64,000 nucleotides of DNA from Ophiobolus disseminans (lineage: Eukaryota; Ascomycota; Dothideomycetes; Pleosporales; Phaeosphaeriaceae), in contig MU006222.1 in the NCBI GenBank assembly GCA_010093685.1, forward strand, positions 310,001-374,000, written 5' to 3'. The notes under the pieces are model-generated. The model was given only the letters and a program-made list of their open reading frames with translations, was not told the DNA's origin and made no database searches. Below, piece after piece: positions 1 through 13,715 of this stretch (positions within the stretch are counted from its first letter, which is position 1; every line of letters starts with the position of its first letter). Made by a program: the position numbers and the translations under genes.

Positions 1-351
1 TGTTTGTATTGGACCTACAGCTTCTGTGCTGGTTGCAGCAGGCGCTTATCAAGTCTCACGGATGGCATCATCTGCTCGTAGCATCAATTTACCACGCCCC
101 GCTTCTGCAAACCCATCTTCAACCTTGAGTGACCACTAAAAGCCCGCAACAGACGCACGTCTACTGCTGATGGCTAAGAAGCAGCAGGATTTATAATGCA
201 ACGCCATTGAGAAGTATTTTTGAGAGACTCGACATTAGTGATATCTGCAAGACGCTAGGCTTGGATCTCTAGAGGAGAAACTATGGAAGATTGAGCGGTA
301 CAGTGCTTTTGTGGGCTAATTAGAGCCACTAAGGATGCATTTCCCTTCAAG
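1..351. other. Edge region without a recognised gene
   Basis: This stretch lies downstream of the HET gene on its strand. I see no convincing coding frame, repeat or RNA gene; it probably holds the 3' UTR and intergenic DNA. Confidence 0.5.
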
Positions 352-3109
352 TTAGTGCTTGATCGTTCGCGGGTTTTCATTCCGTCGGCTAAAAGCTTCG
401 TTATCCATTGCAATCCAGGCAGATACATGTTCCAGGTCGCCTACTGCCTTAGCCATTGTAAACATTCTGAATGTTTCATTGAGGCGGGTCCACCATCGAG
501 TCTGTCCAATCAGCGCTGGCCTGTGCGCCAACAAGACTTTGAAGATGGGATCGCTGTGAAGCGCTGCGAGATTGTCTGGGTCTAATGTCTGCAGATGTTC
601 CAGGAGCGTCTTGGTGTGATACATGAGGACAGTGCCCTTGAAAACGTCATGTCGACCATTGAGGTAGGTGAAGAACTCTCCTGCGGGTGGCTGCGGATCG
701 AAGGCTTCCTTGAGGATCGCACAGACTGTAGTCTTGTCGTCCCACAACTCAGCGAGCAGAAAGGAAGCACGGTGATAGCCTAGCTGACGATAGACGATAC
801 GCTTATCACTCGCAGGCAACTCTGGCTCGCTCATTCGAAAAATTTCTCGCATGGTTGCAAAGCGCAGCACTTCTGACGCATCATTGAATCGCCGCAGCTT
901 TGGCGTATCATGTTCCCTCATCTCCATCGTCTCCGACACGGGGTTCCCGATCGCCGCCTCCTCGAATGACTCTGGCGCAAGGAGTAGCTTCATCAGGTAC
1001 CGACCATTGAAAGGTAAATGTTGGCCTGAGCTGTGGCCGGGCAGACTCCGTAACGCTAATGCGGCCTTCCGATAAGCGGGGAAAAGAACTTGGAGGAAGT
1101 CGTTGTGCGCTAGCTCTCCAAACTCCCAATATTTTTTATGACAACTGCAATGCCGTCCAATGTCATGAAGAATGGAAGTTTCTGGGGTGCACCACAACTC
1201 AGTCGTGACAAATTCCTCGAAACCAACGAGGCCCATTGGACCATAATCGAACTTGTTCCGGTAAACCCTTTTTTCGATGAAATTTTCCAAATTGCTGGCA
1301 ACGTTCTTGTCTTTCCACATCTTCCTCTTGATGGTATAGATACAATTGTTCACAGTACGAGCATGCTGTTCTAACCAAACAAGAGCTTCTTGGGACTCGT
1401 GAGAGGTTATCAACTCGAATTGGACGCGTGACTGTGACTTTGATATTTCAGGATTCTGCAGCGATGTGAGCATCTGGGTTTGAGACTCTGCAAGAGTTTG
1501 GTAATCTGATGCATTGGCATCGTTCAAAATTCGCCTAACGTTCAATTTTCTGATGGACGAAAGGTCCAGCTCATTCAGACCTGTCGCCTTGCCCACGGAG
1601 TCCAATCTTCGCAAGTCACCGATTGTAGTCGCTTCGTTGGGAACATTCGTATGAACGGTTTCCCATGTCCATACAAGGAGAAATTTGTGCATTGAGCTGG
1701 TGGAACGTTTCGAAAGCCACTGGTTCACGAGACGTTGCGCTGGCAGTTCGCCTTGACTATTCCGGTGGTTCCACGGGCCGATGATGCTGGTATCATTAAA
1801 TTGTATGGTCCATTTCGACGTCAGAGCTATAACGATGATTTCAAAATGCTCTTCATTAGCCCGGATGACTGTGGGGTAGCGAGCGCCCTTGATCACGCAG
1901 ATCAGATCGCCTCCCTTGATCTGTTTGCAATACTTTCGGATCGCAATTTCGGCGTTCCAACCTGTGATACGAAACCTATCCTTAATCGGAACGTAGGACT
2001 TATTGGAGAATACATTTATCTTGTTGTGGTCGACGTAGCCAATGACACCAAGTGCGCACCCTGTGGTTGAGACAACGGCGTGATGCTGTTGCTCATGGGT
2101 CAGAACTTGTGCCTCGGACCCAAGTACGAATTGTATGAATTCCCGAAACACGTGTGCCCAGGGTTTCAGATAATTGGGTATGGGAACCCTCGTAGATCCA
2201 TTGTCAGAGCGAAGTCCAAGTAGAGCGTAGATCTTATCCCGCTGATCAGTCGCTTCCTTGGTATGAAACATCTCTACAATCTCCTCCAACGGCGCAAAGT
2301 TCAGAGTTGGTAGCGGATGGTGTATCGTGGAGACAGTGGGCGACCATACCATCAGATCGAGAAGGGCAGGAACGTAAGTGGCGAACGCTTTGTCTTCAGA
2401 CGTGAAAGCTTGTGAAAAGTTCTGCAGCCCACGTGCGAAATTCACCCCAGACATTTCTTCGTTACCGTACAGGATGGACAGTGCTCGGGCAGCAGCAACT
2501 TCTTGGGTTACCTTGGTTGGACATTAGTTTGGTGACAGTCTATGCGTTGATGAAACGGCTTACCCAAACCCTAGTAAACCACTCCCGTTTTAAGAGCGTG
2601 CGAACGTCGTCGGGAAGAACATTGGTATGTGTAGTGCTTTGGCGAATTCGTGTAAACGCCTCTCGACAATGATGCGGGTTTTCGCCATCGGACGAGCCTG
2701 GTCCAAGCCATACAACCACTTGGGAAGAGTTTGCATATATCGTAGCCATGCGCTGCACCTGCTGTCCCCGCTCAACGAGGTCGTGCTGGTTAATACTGAT
2801 AGCATCAATCCAAATAAGTCGCGATGTTCTAGTATCTCGTAGGCGCAGAAGACCTGCATACAGATTTGTCGTCACCTCTAGGTATCGAAAATGCGCATCG
2901 TCTTGATCCCTGACGGCTACTCTGATCTTGTTGGACGGATCCCCCCAAACGTACGACAGTGCCTCGTATAGTCCGTAGGACCGACTTTGATCGATGGAAT
3001 AGTTCATCATCTCACATTGTATCTCGGCGTCTCTCGGCCCAGGAAGCAATCGCAGCAAGCGCACACAAAGATTTTCGGCTGGAAGAGGTTTATACACATA
3101 TCGATCCAT
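352..3109 (-). CDS. HET-domain protein (heterokaryon-incompatibility-like), two exons
   Basis: Exon 1 is 3109-2564 and exon 2 is 2511-352; the 52-nt intron (2512-2563) starts GTAAGC and ends CAAG, and splicing joins ...FTRVW to VTQEVAAAR in frame, giving about 901 aa. The N-terminal 48-182 region is a HET domain: YEALSYVWGDP, then LIWIDAISINQ and SSQVVVWLG, then an LLKREWFTRVW block that continues into exon 2. The roughly 700-residue C-terminal part is typical of the long HET-6-like class and has no domain I recognise. HET proteins trigger cell death after fusion of unlike hyphae, or act as innate-immunity-like sensors; the specific role here is unknown. No stop or frameshift interrupts it, so it looks intact, unlike the second HET gene near 54 kb. 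It is divergent from NOT1. Confidence 0.88.
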
Positions 3110-4174
3110 TGTGTGGTTCGAAACAAACAGTTTCTGCGATGTTGTTCGTGAAGAGAGGTCACTTTAGATGGGGGGTGTGCTCAGACATGCCAAATGAATC
3201 GACGTGCCTAGAGAGGATTGGATGACGACTTGTTCGAGTGCTTTGAATAACTGAGAATGTGACGTATGACGCGAAAATGGAATAACTGAGAACAGCGGTA
3301 GAGCGTCGTGGTTGAGGTGTCGAAACCACCAGCGAAGGAAGGTGGGGTAATCAGCCCCACTTGCTGCAGCCTTGCGTTATGTGGAAGATATGTATCGTGT
3401 AGGTGATGGAAAGATGGCGAAGTGTGAGTATACAAAGGAAGAAGAAGTGCAGACTCGGGACGCGACTTCCATTCTCGTGGTTGAAGAGCACGGCTCTAAG
3501 AAGTTTAGTTTTCTCGGCCCACACCAGCTGTCAACATGCATCTGGAAACTGCAGCCACGAGGTCAAGCTTTGATCTTTTGTACCTAGATGCAAGATTGAC
3601 AGTTCTGCAAAGTTTCCCACGGGTTCCAAACTTACGTCGCGAACAGACACTGGATACACATCGAGAGGCACCTACAGTGATAACCCAGAGCTTCCTCATG
3701 TGAATATGGAGTGAAATCGAGTGTGAGGTGGGCCGCTTCCCGACTGTGTGTCGACACAGTTGGAAATATGGTACCTTGGAAAGGCCAAAATGTATGAGCC
3801 TCCGGTACAGTGTCTTGTGTAGTCTGCACAGTATTCAACGTCGGGTACGGTACCTGGGTAGGTAAATATTTGATGTATATAGCTGATGGGATGGCTCATT
3901 GCTGCATCTCCAATGTGTTGTTGGTAGTAACATGGAAAGCATCTACAATAGTCCAAACTGGTGGTGGTTGTGATTAGCCTCGGTGTCGAAAAGTATGTGA
4001 TGTGTTGTACGTGGGTCGGGGTGCGACATGTCCCTCTCGTTGCCAAGGCTGGCGTCTCCGTGCGCATGTCGCGCCGACGTTCATCAGCACAAGGCCAAAA
4101 GCCATCCACCATCCGCCGTCTCCACCTCCCTTTCCTCGACCGCCCGCGCGCTGCTCAATGGACACGCCCTTTCG
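3110..4174. promoter_or_regulatory. Shared divergent promoter region of HET gene and NOT1
   Basis: The two flanking genes are transcribed away from each other. The short frames here have no protein-like content. An in-frame ATG at 4028 could extend NOT1 by 49 residues, so the right 150 bases may be 5' UTR or coding. Confidence 0.5.
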
Positions 4175-7100
4175 ATGAGCCAGCAACATCCCTGGGGTGC
4201 CCCGAGACACACGCAGAGCACACGCTTGACGCCCATATCAACCGCCTTCAACCCGCACGACCAGCGCAACACGCCCTCGCCCAACGCCTCGCGTCCGACA
4301 TACTCGCCTGCCACGGCCAACTTCCCGTCCCTGCCCCCCGCCTCCTCGCGCCTCGTGGGCAGCCGCAAGTCGTCGGCCGCCTCGTCGACGTCGTCGCCCT
4401 TCTCGCCCGCAGGACAGCAGCTCCCCGCCAGCCAGCTGCTGTCCTCTCGGTCCCGGACCATAGCCCCCAACGCTGTCTCGCAGCTGGCCTCCTCCGCCGC
4501 GGCAACCGCTTCGCAGGGGGGTGGTGCACACTCGAGCAGCGGCGGAGGAGCCCCCAAGCTTGTCCGCGCCTCGCCCTCGCTGTCCACCTCGAGCACCGTC
4601 GGCTCGCCCAGCGCCGCCGCCAATCCCGCCTTTGGCGCCTCCTCGCAGAACCTCTCGCGCATCGTCATCGCCCAGATCTTCCTGCTGCTCAGCCAGTTCG
4701 GGCCGCTCAAGGACGACAAGGACCGCTCCAAGTGGGACACGCAAACCGAGCAGATCAGGAAGGTTCGTGCACGCCGCTGTTTGCGCCCTTGTCTAGCCCC
4801 GTATACTAACGCGCTGCCAGCTGGTCGACTCAAACGGCATGGAGGTCTTCTCAAAGTACTTCCGCCGCCTGGTGCAGAACAACGCGCCGCACGTGTTCGG
4901 CGCCGGCGCTCGCAATGCCGACCCCAACGGCAGCTACCAGATCCTCGTGACGGAGATGCAGAAGCTGCGCAAGGAGCCCGAGCAGGCGGACAAGATTGCC
5001 GAGTCGATAAGCTCAAGTGAAGGCGACCTGTTCCGCGACTTCGACCTGGCCACGCTCATCTCTCACTTCAAGCTGGACCCTGTCGCAAAGACCATGCTAG
5101 CGCTTGCGTGCCGGAGAACGGAGCTCCGGCAGAAAGGTATAGCTGACCCCAGAACCCCAAAACACCACGCTAACCCCACACAGCCGACACAGTCCTCTCC
5201 ACTATCGGCGACGATCTGCTGCTCGCGATTGCGCAACCCACACCCGGCGACGACACGAGCCCCGACTACCTCGCCGCAGTCGTCGAGCGCCTCATACAAG
5301 ATCCTCCCCAAGGGTGGGACGAGGACAAAAAGCTGAGCTTGGCCTACGCCGTCCAGATGCGGTATCAAAACATGCACACGCAGGTGCCCGGCCCCGTGGA
5401 GGCGACATTGGTCCTGGTCGACCTCACCAATGGCTCACAGAACCCACTCGTAAAGCTGGTGCAGCGCGCAGGGCCGAAAGCGACAGACACGGTAGAGGCA
5501 TGCAAAGAGGTGCTTGCCCAGGCCGAGACACGCGACATCAGCTACCAGCAAGTGGCGACAGTCTTGCTCTACCTCGCGCTTTCCACCGGCTACAACGCCA
5601 CAAACTTCGTGGCCGCGCTTCGAGAACACCGCGCCGGACAGCGACTGGACTGGCAGGACGTCGTACACGCCTTTGACCGCGAGCACCTGCGTATCGAGAA
5701 GCACCAGTTCATTGCCATCTACGAGGCGCTCCTGCCCGTCGCCCTCGACACGGACACTTTCGACATCCAGCTCCTGTGGGGTGGCCAATGGGGGCACGAC
5801 CTAACACACCTTTACTTCCTGCTGTCATTCTTGTCGTGCACACCGCAAGACCTCGACGTTACACAGATCCCGAGGCTGCGTACCTCCTACTCACTCAAGA
5901 CCTTCGAAAACGCCTCAGACGATGTCAAAGCCTTTGCAGAGCAGGCGGTCAAGCACCCGTTCGTCTCGCTCGACGCGACCAGCGCCCTCTTCAGCATGAT
6001 CTTCCGAACCTCCGAGACATATCACACCGCACAGCTGATGGGGATCCCAGACATGGTCATCAATCCACACACGGCAGAGTTTTTGGTTGCAGCAGCAGCA
6101 GTGCCAAAACCCTGGGGAGCGTTACAGGAGCAAGCGCTTAAGCAGCTGTTTGACCCGTACTTCCACAAGAAGCTGCCCATCTACAACTTCGTCCTCTACG
6201 GCCTGTGGCATCAGGATCTGCAGTGGCTTGTTGACCGATTCGTAGACGCGTACAACGCCGATTCCATGTCGCTTACCCTGATTCTTGAACACGCGGAGGC
6301 TAACGACTGGCTCGAGGCATTGATCCGTAGCAACACCGATATCAGCCTGGACCTCGCCGCACAAGCGCATGCGAGGGGGAAGTTCGAGGTCGAGCCGTGG
6401 TTACAACAGACCTTCGAACAGGCCGGCCCGCTGTTCCGTCGCATCCTGACCAATTTCCTCACAGCTCGTGCTGCCGAAGAGATGCAGCGCGTCCGAGAAG
6501 ATCACCAGCCCCTAAGCCTCCCGCTCGCTGTCAAGACAGTTTATCCCCTACTCTGGTTCCTTGCCGAATGCGGATTACCAGAACAAGAACTGCTGCCCCT
6601 CCAGCGGAATTGCATACAAGCCTATCCCCGACTCATCAATTACGGCGAGACTGTGGATGACGTCATTGACGCCAACGGACAGAATGGCAATGCTCTACCT
6701 GAAGACGCCGACAAGAAGATGCAGGAGCATTTTAAGAACATGTATAGCGGCGAAAGCGATGTCCGGGATATCATCTCCGCCTTGAAGAAGTACAAAGAGT
6801 CCAGCGACCCTGCCGAGCAAGAGCTGTTTGCGTGCATGATTCACGGGCTGTTCGACGAGTACAACTGTTTCGGTGAATATCCTTTGGAAGCTCTAGCTAC
6901 CACCGCTGTTCTCTTTGGTGGCATCATCAACTTCAACCTACTGTCGAGAATTGCACTACAAGTCGGTCTTGCGATGGTGCTGGAGGCAGTACAAGAGTAC
7001 AGGCCTGATGAGTCTATGTACAAGTTTGGACTGCAGGCCCTGCTCCACTTCTCGAACCGACTAGCAGAGTGGCCAAACTACTGCGACCAGCTGTTGATCG

Positions 7101-10100
7101 TACCAGGCCTTCACGGTACAGAAATCTTCACCAAGGCCGAGGAGATTGTAGGCCAGCAAGTAGGAGAAGTGAACGGTGACGGACACAATGGCATTGGGCT
7201 CACGAATGGCAACGGCCTCGAGGATGCGCTACAGCAAGAATCAGCTGTGGCCAAGTTCAGTTGCCTTCATGTCGACCCACCATTGCGACCTGAGCTGTAT
7301 GAGGAGCCTGATGAGGACGTTCAAGATAGAGTGTTGTTCGTCCTGAATAACGTCTCCGAGCGCAACCTACGCGAGAAGATCACCGATCTCACGGATGCAG
7401 TTGAAGACAGGCATCACCAATGGTTTGCCAATTACCTAGTCGAGGAGCGTGCAAAGATGCAGCCCAACTTCCAGCAACTGTACCTCGACATCCTGGCGTT
7501 ATTTGATGATAGGGTACTGTGGGCCGAGGTCCTGCGCGAGACATATGCTAGTGTCATTCGATTGCTCAATACTGACTCGACGTTGGGCACGACAGAGCGC
7601 GGGCATTTGAAGAATCTCGGTTCGTGGCTTGGCTCTCTCACCATTGCTCGCGACCAGCCGATCAGATTTCGAAACATATCATTCAAGGACCTGTTGTTGG
7701 AGGGCTACGATTCCGATCGCCTGTTACTTGTCATACCCTTCACTTGCAAAGTGTTGGTACAAGCTGCGAAATCCTCGGTTTTCCGACCTCCAAACCCATG
7801 GCTGACAGAGATGCTGGGCGTCTTGATGGAGTTGTACCATTTCGCAGATCTGAAACTCAACCAGAAGTTCGAGATCGAGGTTCTTTGCAAAGACCTGGAC
7901 CTTGATCACAAGGACATTGAGCCTACAAATAGCATCCGCGCTCGCCCACAGCCTGAAGAAGAGTTCCTTGGACCTATGATCACAGATAGCCTAGAGGTTT
8001 TCGGTGGTGATATGTCTATCATGGGGCTGAACCGCGCGAGAGGACCGAGCGAACGTTTCTCATCTGCAGCGATCACAGCAGCACTACCCGACTTCACCAA
8101 CCAACTTCAGTACCCTCCGTCTGGCAGTAGCGTTGTTTCACCGGCCAGCCTGAAAAAGATATTCCTTGCAGCGGTCACGCAGGCTATTCAGGAGATCATC
8201 GCTCCTGTCGTCGAACGATCTGTCACCATTGCAGCAATTTCGACCTCACAGCTCATCAACAAGGATTACGCCATGGAGCCGGATGAAGAGAAGCTGCGCA
8301 GCGCAGCACACACTGTCGTCAAGGCTTTGTCTGGTGCTCTGGCTCTAGTGACATGCAAGGAGCCCTTGCGGATGAGCATTCAGAACCACATCCGCGTAAT
8401 GGCCCGAGAGCTACCTGAGCAAGCCCTTCCTGAAGGCCACGTGCTAATGTTTGTCAACGACAACCTTGACACAGTCTGCAACACCGTCGAACAAGCCGCA
8501 GAGATGTCATCACTCGCAGAAATCGACATGCAGATCGAGGAGGCTGTACAGGCTCGCCGTTTCCACCGCAACACCCACCCTGCTTCCGAGCCGTACAAGG
8601 ACCCCAACATCAGCCCTTGGGCCTTTTATATACCGGAACCATTCAAGCAAACTACTGGAGGATTGAACCGGGAGCAATTGGCCATCTACGAGGACTTTGG
8701 CCGACAAGCACGAGGTGCTCCCCATGTCAACAGCGCTTCCCAAGACAGCGGACGGCAAATGCCTGATATTCTGCAAGACCAGTTTGCAGCAGTCCCGAAT
8801 CTGCCAACTCCCGGCGCTGCCCCTGCTGAGCCACGTCAACCGACACAGCAGCCTCGTCTTCAAAGCCTCCAAGCATCGCAAGGTCCTCCGGCGCAACAGC
8901 AGCTCAATGGCTACATGGATGCATCAGGACCGGAGCGAGGTCAGCGTGGTGCTGAGGATATCCTCCTCGAGCTTACACGGGTTATCAAGGAGGCTCCTGA
9001 AGAACGTATCAGTGAGCTTCAGCCTGGTAGCAGCACTATCCATCATGTTTTCGAGCAGCTGATCTCAAGCATTGAGTTAGCAGGCCATAACAAAGATACT
9101 TGGGCGTTCCGTATTGCTGGACAAGTTACGAACCACCTCTTCTCGGACTCCCTAACGCGCTTGGAAATCGAAGTCATGGCCCATCTTCTCAGCCACCTGT
9201 GTCAGTTGTCTGTCCAGACTTCGCGGCAGGTTCTTATGTGGCTGTCCACGCTCCATGATGACGACCGCATCTTCAAAGCCCCCGTCATGGTAGCCCTCAT
9301 GGAAGTGAGCCTGATGGATATCCACCGTCTCAACACGACTATTGCCAAAGCTATTCACGAGCGTCGCATTGCTGCAGTCGAGATGCTCGCGAACCTCATG
9401 GATGAGCTATTGCTCAGCGAGAACCCCAGTGCATTCCGTGCTGACTTTGCCTTGACCATCGACGCTCTCACCGGCTGGCTGGCAGAGGATCCCTCGTTGG
9501 AACTGGGCAAGCGTGTCATCAGCAACCTTCAGCCATCGCCCAGCAACCCAACCATGACGCCACCAGCAAGTGGCCACAAGGATCAACTGGAGTACGTATT
9601 CGAAGAATGGGTCCATCTGCAGCTTTCAGAGACACCAAAGAAGACTATTGGCGCCTTCATCTACCAGGTACATAAGCAGAAAATCTTGGAAACCCAAGAA
9701 GACTCGATCGAATTCATCCGCACATGCATCGATTCTTCTGTCGTTGCTTATGAGCGCGAGCACTCTCCGCCATTCGGCACAGGCAACGAGGATCTAGCTA
9801 CTGTCAAGGTTGATGCACTTGGAAAGCTAATCGTCGATCTGGTCTTGTACCAAGGAGAACAGGAGGGCGCTGTCAAGGAGAGCAAGGCACGCTACATGGA
9901 CCAGATCTTGGTCGTTGTTGTCTTGGTACTCTGCAACCACCACAACACACGTGGAGATGACTTCAACCAGAAGGTCTTCTTCAGGCTATTTTCCACCGTG
10001 CTCTTCACGTTGAACGATGCCACCAAAGATGAATCCTTGGCCGATCAGAAAGCAGACCTGTTCCTCGCTGTCGCTAGGGCTTTGTTGATCCTGCAACCGA

Positions 10101-11205
10101 GCCACTTCCAGCGATTCACCTTCTCTTGGCTGGCGTTGCTTGCCCACCGCATCCTCATTCCAGCTATGTTGGAAGAGGGTCAGAACGACGAACGTTGGGA
10201 TGTCTATGCCAAGCTCATGGAGACACTCTTGATCTTTACTGGGCAGTTGATCAAACCAACCGGCGAGACACTCATGGCACAGCACTTCTACCGCGGCGTC
10301 CTGCGCGTGTTGCTTGTCATACACCACGACTTCCCCGAGTTTCTGGTGGAGAATCACTTCAAGTTCTGCAACAGCGTTCCGATGCATTGCACGCAGTTGC
10401 GCAATTTGATTGTGAGCGCATACCCCTCCACCATATTGGAGATGCCCGATCCGTTCACTGCTGGACTCAAGGTCGACCGACTCGAGAAGAATCTTCAGGC
10501 ACCTGTTCTTCGTGCTGATGTCGAACAGGGGCTTGTCGAAGCAGGTATCAAAGACACAATCGATGCTCTCCTCAAAGGCTCCGACATTAAGCAGCAGGAC
10601 ATGGATAAGATATCGCAAGCAGTCTGTTACCCGCAGGCCAAATCCACCACCTTCGAGTTGGTGCCTACGACCGCAGACCCAGTCCTGATCCATGCTATGG
10701 CTCTGTACATTGGCATTGCAACATTGGGCACTGACGGAGTTAACACGCCTCTTTTCGACGCCGATGGTGCAGCTGCCAGACTTCTTGAGAGGCTAGCCAA
10801 GGACTTGCAACCTGAGGCTCGTTTCCACTTCATCAGTGCCATCGCGAACCAGCTTCGCTTCCCGAACACGCACACCCACTTCTACAGCTACGCGCTTCTG
10901 CACCTGTTTGGCCTACAGGACGACAACTCACAGCAACTCGAAATTCAGGAAACCATCACTCGGGTGCTGCTTGAGCGCCTGCTGGTACATCGTCCTCATC
11001 CTTGGGGACTCATCATCACGCTTTTGGAGATTCTGAAAAACCCCAAGTATGCGTTCTGGGAGCTGCCGTTTGTCAAGGCAGCACCTGAGGTACGTTCTTT
11101 GCGAACTCTCCACTTTTGCGCAATGCTAACTTGATTTTGCAGGTCGAGCGTCTTATGAATGCGCTCTTCACGCATGCTCAACAGAGCCCGCGACCCCTAG
11201 CTTAG
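4175..11205 (+). CDS. NOT1: CCR4-NOT complex scaffold subunit NOT1, four exons
   Basis: Exons are 4175-4762, 4821-5136, 5184-11089 and 11143-11205. The introns of 58, 47 and 53 nt all have GT-AG ends, and the second splits an Ala codon. The product is about 2290 aa, in the usual NOT1 range. NOT1 is the scaffold that carries the CAF1/CCR4 deadenylases and the NOT2/NOT3/NOT5 module, and controls mRNA decay and translation. In order: a Ser/Pro/Ala-rich N-terminus (about 1-150); HEAT-like N-terminal region starting near SRIVIAQIFLLLSQFG; a tristetraprolin-binding-type region about 800-960; the MIF4G CAF1-binding domain about 1015-1220; a DUF3819/CAF40-binding helical domain about 1290-1430 (IIAPVVERSVTIAA...); a Gln/Pro linker; and the NOT-box C-terminal domain from about 1770 to the end. 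The start was placed at MSQQHPWGAP; an upstream in-frame ATG at 4028 is possible. AATAAA lies at 11463, about 260 nt after the stop. Confidence 0.96.
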
Positions 11206-12289
11206 TCGGCAGGGGCTTTGACTCTCCAATCGAAATCAACACATGTGTCTCGGGTCACAACAGACAGCACATCAACAACCGTGGACAGCGGTTTCGTATT
11301 AGTCTAATCATTGCATCTACGTGCGCAACGGGGTTCATGCATCATGTTCTCGCGCTTTCCAACATCACGACCCTATTTCCGGCTGGCAGGCATTTACGGA
11401 GGACCACGGTAACGGATGGAATGACAAAAGGGCTTTGGCCACTTTGGCCTCGTTTGCGTCTCAATAAAAGCAAGGCGTTTATATGGGTTGGCATCATTTT
11501 TACTTTCACCGAAGGACGGATTACTAGTACCTGCGTTATTACGCGGAGCCTTGTTTCGTGTAGAATAAGCATTTGTCCGGCGAAGTCGTTTTGAGGGCTA
11601 TGGCGGCACGTTCGGAAGCTGTGCAGATCGATGCATATATTGTAGGTGTAGGATATTATGAATGGTGTTTAGTTGCTTTGCCCCAATTTGACTTTTAGTA
11701 GACCCGAGTGACATGTTACTAGCGACTCAGCCTTGTAGTAGACTGCTCGTACGAAGGAGCTCGTATTCTAACTCACCGGTCACTCCGTTCGTGACTTTTA
11801 CTGTCTTGAGGGTTGGTTGATCGCTCCCTCGTGCTACTCCGCCTTGCGTTGATCGCCCCGCAGCCACCCGCTAACGCTGGCCCTGCATAACTGTGTCATC
11901 CAACCAAACCACTCCGCAGCGTCACGCCGTTCGATCAAATCCTTTAACTTTTAGCCTTCTGCCACTTAAATCAGACCTCACAGAGAGATCGCGCAAGCTA
12001 AGCTTCATCTGTGCAGTTGTGCTTACGCACAGCGGGGCTTAGCTTTCCGGTAACCGATTGTTTCCTCATTTATTGGGAAGGTGCCCAGATGACGTTAGGA
12101 ACCCAAGAACGAACGCGGGTTAGGTGGGAGATGCAGCGTGAATTATGAAATAAGTATGATGTCGTGCATGTGCTAAAGTGAAAGAGGAGATCACTGTCAG
12201 TCTGTTACTTAGGTGCCTCTTGCGCATTGCGACTTGCGGTACAAGATTCCAACGTGGCATACCGGCAACACCAAGCACTGGGAATCACG
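11206..12289. other. Intergenic region, NOT1 3' UTR and upstream of a small gene
   Basis: It contains AATAAA at 11463-11468, a plausible poly(A) signal for NOT1. I see no coding frame, tRNA or repeat in the remainder. Confidence 0.5.
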
Positions 12290-12888
12290 ATGAACGCGCA
12301 ATTCTATCAGAGTGCGAGCTACGTGCCTGACGGTGGCACCAAGTCAGAGAAGACAAGAAGACAAGAGCAATGGAACGAGTATCAACGGCAGCAGCGCGGT
12401 ATGCACCTTCCACCCGTAACAAGTTTATTGTACTCATGGAACCTGCAGCGCAAAGAGCCTCGATGAGCAATATACCCGAAGACCCGAACCATCAGTCATC
12501 GCTATCGCGAAAAAGGGCTGACTCACATCAACTTGTATCCACCACACATCGATCGCGTCGATCTGTCGATGCATCGCATATGGAGCGCATTCACCCTGTG
12601 TCAAACGATGCACACCCTGCGTCCTACTCGGCACGCCCTGCATCTAACTCGGAACACCGAGGGTCATCACACGACGACGAGTGGCCAAGACGTTATTCAA
12701 GCGTGGACTACAGCAACCAATTATCACCACAGCTCTCGCCGTCATACCCACAGGGGGAGGTTAGGCGACTGAGCGGAAACTTCAATGCGCCGACGCACGT
12801 GGAATTGGAGCGAGACAGGGAGCATAGGAAGAGTCTGAGGGGCGTGGAGAAACTGCGGAGTAGAGTGAGAGGATGGGTCAGGGCGTGA
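12290..12888 (+). CDS. Unknown 182-aa protein, two exons
   Basis: Exon 1 is 12290-12398 and exon 2 is 12449-12888. The 50-nt intron begins GTATGC and ends CTGCAG. Splicing shifts from one open frame to another and joins ...EYQRQQR to AQRASMSNIPEDP; neither frame alone gives a complete protein. The start MNAQFYQSASYVP is the first in-frame ATG, since upstream in-frame codons have none. The product is hydrophilic and rich in Ser, Arg, His and Pro, with two short stretches of SYSARPASNSEH type and a basic C-terminus (LRSRVRGWVRA). There is no membrane segment or signal peptide. I do not recognise the family; the clean splice and protein-like composition on both sides of the intron are the support. 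Confidence 0.6.
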
Positions 12889-13715
12889 AAAGGTGCTGGA
12901 TTATGGACTACGCTTGCATGCTTGCTCGAGACGCACTTCCGGCCAAAGTTGAGGACCTCCACGGTAATAGCAATATGCCCTGTTACCAGGAGCCACGCGT
13001 TTCGCTCGGGAGTGATAGCCGGGCTGCGGATATGCCGCACTATCTGGGACACAGGTTTGTAAGCGTCTGCTATCTCATGTCTCTTCAGCATTCGATTGAT
13101 TGCTTTGCCTTCTTGTATAACACGGCGTTACAATACCCTTAGCTATATTATCGACTTTGTTATTCTCGTATCCGCTTCACAAAGTTAGCAAGCAACACAT
13201 GTCGCCCGAGTAACGGGAAGGCAAATCGTGATACATGACATCATTGCGGTCGAAGCTCAAACGCCATGATCTTTCGCTCCGTAACCGGTTCCGAACAACA
13301 ATCTCCAACGCTCGCTTCAAGTTTCTTCGCTGATCCGCAGTGAGGGGAGTGCACAATCAGCTCGTCAAAGGTTACCTCGTCGTCAGGCCGGGTTCGATGT
13401 AGAAATGATAGTTGATTGGCCAAAGATCATTGCCTAGTCCGGACAAGTGATGGACAAAGCATGGCGCTACAATGACGTCGCGGGAGATGACCTGCAGGAT
13501 TGCACATGCGGGATGGTCATGCTTGGCGGCAAACAGGTGTTTATATCGATGAGACCGCATGCGCAATAGCGGGACTTGGAAGTATTATCACCCTGCACTA
13601 TTCGCCGACATAGCCCCCTCACCACCCAACATACATCGATCTCAAAAACGTTTCAACCCTAAAATTCATATCAACGATCCAAGAACCCGACAACATCGCA
13701 CGACTCGATATCAAG
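12889..13715. other. Intergenic region
   Basis: No convincing gene. The last 100 bases before 13716 are A/C-rich, as expected for a fungal 5' leader. Confidence 0.45.

Noticed and set aside
3961..5016. Long frames on both strands over the 5' end of NOT1 (282 aa +, 310 aa -)
   Set aside because: They are shadows caused by the GC-rich Ser/Ala/Pro codons of NOT1.
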